DNA of 22,503 bases from Gammaproteobacteria bacterium (GCA_003696465.1 RFHG01000178.1:1-22503), one strand, 5' to 3'. Counted from the first letter of the stretch, positions 16,416 through 22,102 are shown. Numbers and translations: made by a program. The notes: generated by a model from the letters alone, not told the origin.

Positions 16416-16604
16416 TCAGGATTCGGGGAAGGCGGTCCAGCCATCCAGCCAGGTCGTCGTGCTGCCGGGCCGCAGGGCCCCGGCATAATTGGCGCTCTCG
16501 TCCCAGAACTCGCCTTCGGGAGGGCGGCCGCCAATAAGGCCGGCCACGCTGTCTGCCCGGGGTACATAATCCACTGCGGTCAGCGCGAAGACGAAATGAG
16601 ACAT
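16416..16604 (-). CDS. Hypothetical 62-residue protein upstream of dnaB
   Basis: I do not recognise this protein. It is 62 residues long, starts MSHFVFALTAVDYVP and has three Trp, several Gly and Ser/Thr, no membrane helix and no signal peptide. Third codon positions are mostly G or C, as in neighbouring genes, which supports real coding. The ribosome-binding sequence (TAGGG) lies close to the ATG and overlaps the stop of a possible 30-codon ORF upstream. It is on the same strand as dnaB, and its stop lies about 25 bases before the dnaB leader hairpin, so both may share a transcript. It could also be the remnant of a longer gene. Confidence 0.5.
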   Translation of the reverse strand: MSHFVFALTAVDYVPRADSVAGLIGGRPPEGEFWDESANYAGALRPGSTTTWLDGWTAFPES

Positions 16605-16608
16605 ATCC

Positions 16609-16701
16609 CTACTGGTTACTTCTCGGGCTGTAGAAGCGCTCCATCAACCGCCAGAGCAATTCACGGCAGGTTTCTCGTATGCTTTTCCGGTCGATGGCCA
16701 T
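16609..16701 (-). CDS. Possible 30-residue ORF, coupled to the 62-residue ORF
   Basis: ATG at 16701 to TAG at 16609 encodes 30 residues, starting MAIDRKSIRETC and continuing as a charged amphipathic helix (RELLWRLMERFY). The stop lies 4 bases before the ATG of the 62-residue ORF and supplies part of its ribosome-binding site. About three quarters of third positions are G or C. No good ribosome-binding site precedes it, and one arm of a long inverted repeat (16682-16692) lies within it. It could be a leader peptide, a gene fragment, or chance. Confidence 0.25.
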   Translation of the reverse strand: MAIDRKSIRETCRELLWRLMERFYSPRSNQ

Positions 16702-16772
16702 GCTGGGCGTGCCCATTCGGTGACGACGCCATCATGCCAGCCCCATGTTTCATGGATGATGGACCGGAAAAG
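16682..16772. repeat. Widely spaced 11-bp perfect inverted repeat
   Basis: CTTTTCCGGTC (16682-16692) and GACCGGAAAAG (16762-16772) are exact complements separated by 69 bases, between the rplI terminator and the small ORFs. The enclosed bases contain further GC-rich complementary pieces (around CATGCTGG and CCAGCCCCATG), so a structured RNA or the ends of a degenerate element is possible. Confidence 0.45.
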
Positions 16773-16785
16773 TTTTCGCCCATAA

Positions 16786-16821
16786 TGAAAAACGGCCTGC
16801 AGCACGCGGCGACAGGCCGTT
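16786..16821 (-). terminator. Rho-independent terminator of the rpsF-rplI operon
   Basis: Read on the minus strand, AACGGCCTG (16821-16813) pairs perfectly with CAGGCCGTT (16799-16791) across a 13-base loop, and a run of five T follows (including the last two paired bases). It lies about 70 bases after the rplI stop, in the correct orientation to end the ribosomal protein transcript before dnaB. Confidence 0.85.
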
Positions 16822-16893
16822 CAGACAGACCACAAGAGCCCGCAGGACTTTAGCGACAAATGCTGGCTGGGGCTGCCGCCCCGATGCCCGGGC

Positions 16894-17343
16894 TTATTCC
16901 TCGCCGATGACGATCAGGCGGATGGTGGTATCGACATCGCTGTGCAGATGCAGGGTGATGTCGTACTCGCCCGCCATGCGAATCGGACCCTCGGGCAGAC
17001 GCACCTCGCGACGCTCCACCGGATGACCTTCGGCGGTCAGGGCATCGGCAATGTCGGCAGGGCCCACGGAGCCGAACAGCTTGCCCTCGGTGCCCGCCTT
17101 CATGGTGATGCTGACTTCCTTGCCCTCGAGCGCATCGCGGCGCTGTTCGGCCTCGGCCAGGGCCTTGGCGGCAGCGGCCTCGAGCTCGGCACGACGGGCC
17201 TCGAACTCGGCAATGTTCTCGGGCGTGGCAAACTTGGCCTTGCCCTGGGGAATCAGGTAGTTGCGGGCATAGCCGGGCTTGACGTCAACCTTGTCGCCCA
17301 GGTTGCCCAGGTTGTCGATCTTTTCCAGAAGAATCACTTCCAT
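16894..17343 (-). CDS. rplI: 50S ribosomal protein L9
   Basis: L9 binds 23S rRNA near the L1 stalk. It has 149 residues, the same as E. coli. The N-terminal domain MEVILLEKIDNLGNLGD with VKPGYARNYLIPQGKA is followed by the long central helix (FEARRAELEAAAAKALAEAE) and the C-terminal domain with GKLFGSVGPADIADAL. I chose ATG 17343 with GGGGTGAG upstream; the frame is open further but the canonical start is clear. It is last in the rpsF-rpsR-DUF2232-rplI cluster and is followed by a hairpin terminator. Confidence 0.98.
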   Translation of the reverse strand: MEVILLEKIDNLGNLGDKVDVKPGYARNYLIPQGKAKFATPENIAEFEARRAELEAAAAKALAEAEQRRDALEGKEVSITMKAGTEGKLFGSVGPADIADALTAEGHPVERREVRLPEGPIRMAGEYDITLHLHSDVDTTIRLIVIGEE

Positions 17344-17365
17344 CTTGCTCACCCCAGTATTCAGG

Positions 17366-18283
17366 TTACGGTTGGCGGCCACTTCCGTCCGTGTCCTGCG
17401 GAAGTCGCCGACGAAAATCGGCCAGCGCATCGATGGCGCCGATGGCCGTCAACATGGCCACCATCTGTGGCATGGCCAGTATCAGCAGCAGGTACATGCC
17501 AAACAGTACCAGCCCGGGCCACTTCAGGGCATGGTTCATGGCATGCACCACGGCCAGGCCCTGGAAGAAGAACGGCAGCAGCATCAGCATGCCGCCCTCG
17601 GTCATCCAGTCCTGCTGCAGCCAGACCCCGGCAGCAAAACAGCCCACCGCGATCACGGCCGCCCAGCCCGGCAGGCGCCAGGCACGAAACTCCTCGCCGA
17701 ACCCGCCCGGGTTGTACAGCAGGGCCTGCCACCAGCGGCCAAGCATCAGGGCCAGCAGGGCGTTGAGCAGACCCGATACGGCAACGATGCCCGTCATCAG
17801 CCCGCTGATGCGGGGCAGCGCCTCGCGCAGGGCCCGCGCCTGGGCATCATCCTGCTGCAGGAGCGGTTTCAGCATCTCCTCCAGCAGGGACTGCCACCAT
17901 GCGCCCACGTCCGGTACCAGCAGATGCGTGATCCACACCCCCAGTACCGCCACCAGCACACCAACCAGTGCGGTAGCCGACCACGAGGACGTGGCGCGCA
18001 GCACCGCCGCCAGCAGCAGCACCGGCAGCCACTGGCTCAGCGCATAGCTCAGGCCGCCCAGCGGCGAGCCCAGTGCCAGGCCCAGCAGAAACAGGGCAGC
18101 AGCAGCCAGGGCCGCCACCTCGATGCCACCGCGCATGCCCACGCGCAGGGCAACCAGGGCAACCACCGCGCCACTCAGCAGGCTGAATGGCGGCAGAAAA
18201 ACCGCCAGTACGGCAAAGGTCAGCGCCAGGGTTACGGCCTGGAGCCGACCCGCCATGACGGCACTGGCCAGCGACTTGAACAT
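17366..18283 (-). CDS. DUF2232 family polytopic membrane protein
   Basis: A 305-residue integral membrane protein of unknown function. About eight hydrophobic helices cover the chain, separated by short loops and one amphipathic segment (about 140-170, EEMLKPLLQQDDAQARAL). Placement between rpsR and rplI is typical of DUF2232 (YybS-like) proteins in Gammaproteobacteria outside the Enterobacterales, and supports the family call more than any motif. I chose ATG 18283; an upstream start at 18310 lies next to a strong intercistronic hairpin. Co-transcription with ribosomal genes suggests expression linked to growth, but the function is not known. Confidence 0.85.
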   Translation of the reverse strand: MFKSLASAVMAGRLQAVTLALTFAVLAVFLPPFSLLSGAVVALVALRVGMRGGIEVAALAAAALFLLGLALGSPLGGLSYALSQWLPVLLLAAVLRATSSWSATALVGVLVAVLGVWITHLLVPDVGAWWQSLLEEMLKPLLQQDDAQARALREALPRISGLMTGIVAVSGLLNALLALMLGRWWQALLYNPGGFGEEFRAWRLPGWAAVIAVGCFAAGVWLQQDWMTEGGMLMLLPFFFQGLAVVHAMNHALKWPGLVLFGMYLLLILAMPQMVAMLTAIGAIDALADFRRRLPQDTDGSGRQP

Positions 18284-18304
18284 GTCTCGTCCGGCCTCTC
18301 TTGG

Positions 18305-18333
18305 GGGCATGTGCCATCAGCCGGCACATGCCC
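18305..18333 (-). promoter_or_regulatory. Intercistronic hairpin between rpsR and the DUF2232 gene
   Basis: GGGCATGTGCC (18305-18315) and GGCACATGCCC (18323-18333) form a perfect 11-bp stem with a 7-base loop. It begins only 6 bases after the rpsR stop. No T-run follows on the minus strand, so it is not a standard terminator. It more likely protects the 3' end of the rpsF-rpsR message or reduces read-through into the membrane protein gene. Confidence 0.6.
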
Positions 18334-18339
18334 AGCCCG

Positions 18340-18564
18340 TCAGTGACGGTCGGTGTACGGCAGCAGGGCCAGGAAGCGCGCGCGCTTGATGGCCGTGGCC
18401 AGCTGGCGCTGATACTTGGCGCTGGTACCGGTAATCCGGCTGGGCACGATCTTGCCGGTCTCGGTGATGTAGCTCTTCAGGGTGGCCAGATCCTTGTAAT
18501 CGATCTGGTCCACGCCCTCGGCGGTGAAACGGCAATACCTTCTGCGACGGAAATAGCGTGACAT
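18340..18564 (-). CDS. rpsR: 30S ribosomal protein S18
   Basis: S18 binds 16S rRNA as a heterodimer with S6. It has 74 residues (E. coli 75). The basic N-terminus MSRYFRRRRYCRF and the signature IDYKDLATLKSYITETGKIV, followed by TGTSAKYQRQLATAIKRARFL, are unmistakable. It begins 14 bases after the rpsF stop. The primosomal gene priB, found between rpsF and rpsR in E. coli, is absent. S6 with S18 is the presumed ligand of the rpsF leader. Confidence 0.98.
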   Translation of the reverse strand: MSRYFRRRRYCRFTAEGVDQIDYKDLATLKSYITETGKIVPSRITGTSAKYQRQLATAIKRARFLALLPYTDRH

Positions 18565-18578
18565 CTGCGAACCCTCCC

Positions 18579-19004
18579 TTACTCGGCTGCCGGCTCGGCG
18601 GCGGCCTCTTCACCACTGGCGGCCTGCTCGGCAGGCTCCTCGGACTTCTCTGCCTTCTCGGCACGCGGAGCGGAGCGGGTCTCGCTCTCGTCCTTGGCCA
18701 GCGGAGAAGGTTCGGTCACGGCCTTGTCCATGCGCACAATCAGGTTGCGCAGCACCGCATCGTTGAAGCGGAAGGCGCTCTCCAGCTCATCCAGTGCCTC
18801 CTGGTTGCACTCGATGTTCATCAGCACATAGTGCGCCTTGTGGATCTTGTTGATGGGATAGGCAAGCTGACGGCGACCCCAGTCCTCGAGGCGGTGGATC
18901 TGGCCACCATGACCCTCGATCATGCCACGGTAACGCTCCACCATGGCGGGCACCTGCTCGCTCTGGTCGGGATGGACCAGGAACACGACTTCGTAATGAC
19001 GCAT
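18579..19004 (-). CDS. rpsF: 30S ribosomal protein S6
   Basis: S6 partners S18 in the 30S platform. It has 141 residues. The globular part (1-100) begins MRHYEVVFLVHPDQSEQV and includes HRLEDWGRRQLAYPI and KAHYVLMNIE. The C-terminal tail (about 101-141) is low-complexity, rich in Ala, Glu and Ser (EEPAEQAASGEEAAAEPAAE); acidic tails are known in S6 homologues, and in E. coli glutamates are added by RimK. The ribosome-binding site AAGGAG lies in a pairing leader (see the leader feature), suggesting feedback control by the S6:S18 complex. Confidence 0.98.
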   Translation of the reverse strand: MRHYEVVFLVHPDQSEQVPAMVERYRGMIEGHGGQIHRLEDWGRRQLAYPINKIHKAHYVLMNIECNQEALDELESAFRFNDAVLRNLIVRMDKAVTEPSPLAKDESETRSAPRAEKAEKSEEPAEQAASGEEAAAEPAAE

Positions 19005-19010
19005 TGTAGG

Positions 19011-19057
19011 CTCCTTACGGTTTCAACAGCCGCCCGCTCGTGCGGTGCGGCAAGGAG
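19011..19057 (-). ncRNA. S6:S18 ribosomal protein leader motif
   Basis: In the rpsF 5' untranslated RNA, CTCCTT (19057-19052 on the minus strand) pairs with the ribosome-binding site AAGGAG (19016-19011). Inside, GCCGC (19051-19047) pairs with GCGGC (19033-19029), and CCGC with GCGG closes a 4-base loop. The unpaired 3' side carries AACCGT next to the ribosome-binding site, matching the conserved CCG-containing bulge of the known S6:S18-binding leader, which mimics the 16S rRNA site. Binding would block initiation at rpsF. Called by hand folding and motif memory. Confidence 0.72.
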
Positions 19058-19088
19058 TCCGGCGACAGCGGCCGCCGGGAAGCGCGCG

Positions 19089-19117
19089 AATATATCACAG
19101 GCCGCCTGCCATGCCAA
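19089..19117 (-). promoter_or_regulatory. Sigma-70 promoter of the rpsF operon
   Basis: On the minus strand, -35 TTGGCA (19117-19112, 5 of 6) and -10 TATATT (19094-19089, 5 of 6) are 17 bp apart. A start near 19082 would give a leader of about 78 bases containing the complete S6:S18 motif. Confidence 0.75.
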
Positions 19118-19157
19118 TCCGGGCGATCATCGCCGGTCATGTCCCCTCCCGTCTTGC

Positions 19158-19526
19158 TCAGGGGGCTCGCAGATTGCCGCAACCGGAAAGCTCCAGCCCA
19201 CGACCAATGACCCGGACCTGCCGTTCGAATCGCTCACCCGACATGCTGTCGGTGCAGGGCCCGGGATCGACGATGACTTCCATCCCCTCGCCCGTCCATA
19301 TCAGCCGGCCGGTGTCCGGATCCCCCTGCATGTCACGCACCTGCCACTCGATGATGCGCTGCCCGTAATCGGCCACCAGTCGTGCCTTGTCACCGGCCAG
19401 TTGCAGATTCCAGCCGGGCTCGTTGCCATACGCCTCGAGCCCCGAGGGAGGTGCATCCGGCGCGGTCGAGGCGGCGAATGCCCGCAGACTCGTCAGCAGC
19501 CATACGGCCAGCCATATGGGTCTCAT
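19158..19526 (-). CDS. Exported COG3650-like protein of unknown function
   Basis: A 122-residue protein with an N-terminal signal peptide (MRPIWLAVWLLTSLRAFAA, cleavage probably near residue 19-21), so probably periplasmic; no lipobox cysteine is seen at the cleavage site. The mature part has the pattern GNEPGWNLQL near its start and PCTDSMSGERFERQV with GCG near its end, which I recognise from small COG3650-like proteins. The two cysteines could form a disulfide. I chose ATG 19526, which has GAAGGATG upstream at good spacing; an ATG at 19535 has none. It lies downstream of the PII-like gene on the same strand. Function is unknown. Confidence 0.75.
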   Translation of the reverse strand: MRPIWLAVWLLTSLRAFAASTAPDAPPSGLEAYGNEPGWNLQLAGDKARLVADYGQRIIEWQVRDMQGDPDTGRLIWTGEGMEVIVDPGPCTDSMSGERFERQVRVIGRGLELSGCGNLRAP

Positions 19527-19585
19527 GGAAGACATCCTTCGATGTGAACGGTTCGAACACCTGCCCCGGCCACCGGCAGGGGCAC

Positions 19586-19897
19586 TCAGCCGCGGATGGG
19601 CTCGGCACGCGCAACATCATATACGCAAATCCAGCCGGAGAGTTCCTGGCCGGTACGCGCGTACTCGTGCAGCAGGGCCACGACCTCTTCCACCGCATCA
19701 TCCTGTACCAGCAGCTCGAGTTTCACCTCGGTGATCATCTCTGCCCCGGCCTCGAGCGAAAAATCGCGCTCGCGCGGATCGATGGCCTCCAGTGTGCCCT
19801 GCACATCGACTATGGACAGGCTGCAGGCCTGCGGGCAATGACCGGCCCTGAACAGGGCATGTACCACATCGGCTACGCGGTTTCGATGCAGAAACAC
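19586..19897 (-). CDS. Divergent PII-like protein, 5' end displaced by an inverted-repeat element
   Basis: The 103-residue frame resembles PII (GlnB-like) proteins: RVADVVHAL matches the first helix, SIVDVQG the TVTEVKG strand, and ITEVKLELLVQDDAVEEVV the second ferredoxin-like half, followed by ARTGQ and WICVYDV (B-loop and C-terminal strand). The T-loop is short and lacks the uridylylated tyrosine, and the B-loop has an insertion (TGQELSGW), so nucleotide binding and GlnD control are doubtful. The first usable start is GTG 19897, only 5 bases from the element at 19902, whose end supplies AGAGG as ribosome-binding site. The original first codons (MKRI) seem to lie at 20110-20099. It may be a pseudogene or a re-started gene. 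Confidence 0.6.
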   Translation of the reverse strand: MFLHRNRVADVVHALFRAGHCPQACSLSIVDVQGTLEAIDPRERDFSLEAGAEMITEVKLELLVQDDAVEEVVALLHEYARTGQELSGWICVYDVARAEPIRG

Positions 19898-19901
19898 CTT
19901 G

Positions 19902-20096
19902 AGGAACCTCTGATTAATTCTGCGCGAGCAGATTGCGGTGAGAAATCCTCCAGTTCAAGGCGCGGGTCGCGCGTAATAGCGGGGCTATTACGAAGAGCCG
20001 CAACGCGGAAATGGGTGATTTGGCGCCGCAAGATGCCATGTTACGAATTGATCAGAGGTTCCTTATGCCAAAGATGGCTAATTAATCAGAGTTTCC
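19902..20096. mobile_element. MITE-like inverted-repeat element with a duplicated right end
   Basis: The left end AGGAACCTCTGATTAATTC (19902-19920) matches the reverse complement of 20045-20063 in 18 of 19 bases. The two arms converge on a perfect palindrome, CGTAATAGC-GGG-GCTATTACG (19972-19992), and the halves also share AAATC and TTGCGG pieces, so the whole 162-bp unit is a degenerate palindrome with no ORF. A second right-end copy, AATTAATCAGAGTTTCC (20080-20096), follows; 20029-20063 and 20068-20096 look like a duplicated end. No clear target duplication is seen. I class it as a non-autonomous miniature element; the parent IS family is not identified. Confidence 0.75.
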
Positions 20097-20098
20097 AG

Positions 20099-20119
20099 AA
20101 TGCGCTTCATGCGGCACAT
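20099..20119 (-). other. Putative displaced 5' end of the PII-like gene
   Basis: On the minus strand beyond the element, ATG at 20110 reads Met-Lys-Arg-Ile and then runs into the repeat end. Joined to the remaining frame with one residue between, it gives an N-terminus that aligns position for position with PII proteins (MKKIEAIIKP-type): Met-Lys-Arg-Ile-x-Val-Phe-Leu-His. Another in-frame ATG lies at 20119. Confidence 0.4.
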
Positions 20120-20211
20120 GTCCCAGACAACCCGGGCGCTTGTCAAATGGCATGCAACAGATCGGGTATTGCCTGCTCCCACCAGCTCGCAACTGGGCTA
20201 TCATCAAGGGC

Positions 20212-20733
20212 ATGCATATCCCGTCCCACGGCTCCACATGGCTCCTGCTCGTGTCCATCCTCAGCGGCTGGCCCACGCTTGCCTCTGCCCAGACCGTCTA
20301 TCGTACGGTGGACGAACAGGGCCGGGTCAGCTTTTCCGACCGGCCACCGGACGGGGCAGACTCGGCGGAAACGCTCAGGGTCAGTCCTGACAGACCTTCG
20401 GAAGAGGCCGTGAAGGCCGCCAGGGAACGGCATGAAGCGGTCAGCAAGACCGCTGACGAACTGGCCGCAAAACGGCGCGCATCCGAACAGGAAAAGCGGC
20501 GCCAGGAGGCGGAAAAACGCAAACGCGAACTGGAAAAACCGCAGGTCATCGTCATCGATCATGGCGCCTCAGGGCCGGGCTACTGGCCGGGCCATCCGGT
20601 GCGCCCCGGGCGCCCGATCAAGCCGGTGCGCCCGCAACCGCCGACGGCGCGGCCACCCGTCAACCGGCCACCGGCAGCACGCCCGCCGGCAGGCCAGCCG
20701 CCACCGCCGACCACCCTGCCCATCGGGCAGTAG
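20212..20733 (+). CDS. DUF4124 domain-containing exported protein
   Basis: A 173-residue protein with a signal peptide (hydrophobic core WLLLVSILSGWPTLASA, cleavage about residue 26) followed at once by a DUF4124 domain: VYRTVDEQGRVSFSDRPPDG. These short N-terminal domains are common in exported Gammaproteobacterial proteins of unknown role. A charged coiled-coil-like stretch follows (about 60-110, ERHEAVSKTADELAAKRRAS and on), then a Pro/Arg-rich tail with RPVNRPPAARPPAGQPPP-type repeats. I chose ATG 20212, with AAGGG very close upstream; an earlier TTG frame at 20140 would bury the signal peptide. It diverges from the PII-like gene and converges on the TauE-like gene. Confidence 0.8.
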   Translation: MHIPSHGSTWLLLVSILSGWPTLASAQTVYRTVDEQGRVSFSDRPPDGADSAETLRVSPDRPSEEAVKAARERHEAVSKTADELAAKRRASEQEKRRQEAEKRKRELEKPQVIVIDHGASGPGYWPGHPVRPGRPIKPVRPQPPTARPPVNRPPAARPPAGQPPPPTTLPIGQ

Positions 20734-20755
20734 GCTGCACCGGGCCAGGCAGCAT

Positions 20756-21532
20756 CTATCGCCGCGGCGCGAGCGCGTAACGCAGTCCGATCACCGCCAG
20801 CACAGCTGCGAACAGCATGCGCAGATGCAACTCCGGCAGGGCCAGTGCCAGCCGGCTCCCCAGCCAGGCACCGAGCAGCCCGCCACCCACCAGACCCGGC
20901 AGCAGGCCGAAACGCACATGCCGATGCCGCAGATTCTCCGCCAGCCCTGTGGTTACGGCCGGAATACGCGCGGCAAGGGCACACCCCTGGGCCAGTTGCT
21001 GCGGCATCCCCAGGCCCAGGACCAGGAGCGGTGCAAGCACCGGACCACCGCTGATCCCGACCCCTCCCGCCACCAGGCCCTCGATGACGCCCACCAGAGG
21101 AAGGTAGAGCCAACGCCAGCCATCGGCGATGACCCGACTCCCCAGCAGTTCCTCGCGCAGGATCAGCATGGCCGCACCGAAGATGACCACCAGACCAAAC
21201 CAGCGCTTCAGCCGATCGCCGTCAAATCGTTCAGTGCGGGCCGCCACCCAGGGCGTCACCAGCATGGCGGGAATCGCGACCAGGGCCACCACAATCCAGT
21301 CCACACGCCCCGCCTGGGCATAGAGCCAGGCACTGAGCAACGTGGGCAGCAGTGCTGCTGCCAATGCGGTCCCGCGCGCGGCAAAGGGGCCAAGCCCCAG
21401 CCAGCCCATCATCAGCGGTATGGTCAGCGTCCCGCCGCCCAGACTGAACAGGCCACCGCCGAGCCCGGCCACCAGGCCAATGACCAGGGCCCGAACCGGC
21501 ATGGGCAGGAATGAGGCATCACGCGCTTGCAT
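20756..21532 (-). CDS. TauE/SafE family permease (sulfite exporter-like)
   Basis: An inner-membrane protein of 258 residues with seven or eight hydrophobic helices in two similar halves, each with a glycine-rich first helix (GLVAGLGGGLFSLGGGTLTI and later EGLVAGGVGISGGPVLAPLL), the hallmark of TauE/SafE. The family has been linked to export of sulfite, sulfoacetate or related organic anions; the substrate here is unknown. The ATG at 21532 directly abuts a hairpin (21533-21549) and has no clear ribosome-binding site; an alternative ATG at 21502 begins closer to the first helix. It converges on the DUF4124 gene with a 22-base gap. Confidence 0.88.
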   Translation of the reverse strand: MQARDASFLPMPVRALVIGLVAGLGGGLFSLGGGTLTIPLMMGWLGLGPFAARGTALAAALLPTLLSAWLYAQAGRVDWIVVALVAIPAMLVTPWVAARTERFDGDRLKRWFGLVVIFGAAMLILREELLGSRVIADGWRWLYLPLVGVIEGLVAGGVGISGGPVLAPLLVLGLGMPQQLAQGCALAARIPAVTTGLAENLRHRHVRFGLLPGLVGGGLLGAWLGSRLALALPELHLRMLFAAVLAVIGLRYALAPRR

Positions 21533-21549
21533 GCGGGCAATCTGCCCGC
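21533..21549 (-). promoter_or_regulatory. Hairpin abutting the TauE-like start codon
   Basis: GCGGGC (21533-21538) and GCCCGC (21544-21549) form a perfect 6-bp stem with a 5-base loop. It occupies the place where the ribosome-binding site of the ATG at 21532 would lie, so it may limit translation, or indicate that the true start is the ATG at 21502. Confidence 0.4.
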
Positions 21550-21668
21550 GTCATGCATGCGCGTCAAGCGAATGCCTGTACCGATGGCATTGCCGAAAAC
21601 AATGCAGTCAACGGGAACCCGGCTTACAGTACGTACATTCGGGCCGAGCATGGGCTTTCGATGAATCC

Positions 21669-21706
21669 GGGCTCATGGCTCTACATGGGGCTCATGGCTC
21701 TACATG
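21669..21706. repeat. Perfect tandem duplication of a 19-bp unit
   Basis: The unit GGGCTCATGGCTCTACATG occurs at 21669-21687 and again at 21688-21706 without mismatch. Perfect identity suggests a recent duplication. No coding frame is evident around it. Confidence 0.9.
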
Positions 21707-21732
21707 AGAACAACAACCGAAACGGGCGCGTC

Positions 21733-21753
21733 AAATGGGGTCTGTCCCCATTT
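21733..21753. repeat. REP-like palindrome
   Basis: AAATGGGG (21733-21740) and CCCCATTT (21746-21753) are perfect complements around TCTGT. The hairpin is compact and resembles palindromes of the form AAATGGGGTC-N-CCCCATTT often found in proteobacterial intergenic DNA in association with REP/IS200-like transposases. On the plus strand the following ATTTG is too poor in T for a good terminator, so I class it as a repeat. Confidence 0.6.
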
Positions 21754-21921
21754 ATTTGCCATTTATTCCGCACCGAACACGGTCCAAAAAGCCGGCTGGT
21801 TCAAAAAATACTGCTTCATGCCCGTGGCCGTGACCAGTGAAAAGGAGGGGCGTCATCCCCCGATTACGGAAAGCACCGTTCTGCTGAATGTCACACATTC
21901 CGATTTATGTCACAAGGCACG

Positions 21922-21955
21922 AAAAAGGCGGCAATCGGGCAACCGATAACCGCCT
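21922..21955 (-). terminator. Rho-independent terminator of tRNA-Arg
   Basis: On the minus strand, AGGCGG pairs with CCGCCT (21955-21950 and 21931-21926), followed inward by ATCGG with CCGAT and a 4-base loop (21942-21939). The stem has one 2x2 mismatch. Five T (21926-21922) follow. It lies 18 bases after the tRNA 3' end. Confidence 0.85.
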
Positions 21956-21972
21956 GTTTCTGTATTGAAATT

Positions 21973-22049
21973 TGGCGCGCCCGGAAGGATTCGAACCTCC
22001 GACCGCCTGGTTCGTAGCCAGGTACTCTATCCAGCTGAGCTACGGGCGC
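21973..22049 (-). tRNA. tRNA-Arg (anticodon ACG)
   Basis: A complete cloverleaf of 77 bases on the minus strand: acceptor GCGCCCG pairs with CGGGCGC, D-arm GCTCAGCTGGATAGAGT, anticodon arm CTGGC-TACGAA-CCAG with anticodon ACG, and T-arm with GGTTCGAATCC. The discriminator base is G and the CCA end is encoded. ACG (with A34 normally edited to inosine by TadA) reads CGU, CGC and CGA arginine codons. It has its own promoter and terminator and so forms a single-gene transcription unit. Confidence 0.97.
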
Positions 22050-22073
22050 GTGGTGTCGCGAAAGCGAGGCGCA

Positions 22074-22102
22074 ATTATCCGGATTTCCCCCTTGGGCGTC
22101 AA
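22074..22102 (-). promoter_or_regulatory. Sigma-70 promoter of tRNA-Arg
   Basis: On the minus strand, TTGACG (22102-22097, 5 of 6) and GATAAT (22079-22074, 5 of 6) are 17 bp apart. The bases after the -10 (TGCGCCTCGC) form a GC-rich discriminator, typical of stable RNA promoters under stringent control. The -35 starts 5 bases after the stop of the upstream membrane protein gene. Confidence 0.85.

Larger units (their letters stand above)
21551..21921. other. Gene-free stretch between the TauE-like gene and tRNA-Arg
   Basis: About 370 bp with lower GC than its surroundings and no convincing coding frame on either strand; the longest open frames lack ribosome-binding sites and recognisable domains. 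It holds the 19-bp tandem duplication and the REP-like palindrome listed separately, plus a pair of ATGTCACA direct repeats (21888-21895 and 21907-21914). It has the look of a decayed insertion site next to a tRNA gene. Confidence 0.6.

Noticed and set aside
20716..20730. CTGCCC-ATC-GGGCAG at the end of the DUF4124 gene
   Set aside because: Short 3-base loop, no T-run, and wholly inside the coding end; weak as a terminator.
21511..21949. Plus-strand frames of 81-109 codons after the TauE-like gene
   Set aside because: No ribosome-binding sites or domains, and they run through the tandem duplication and the palindrome; GC at third positions is not raised.
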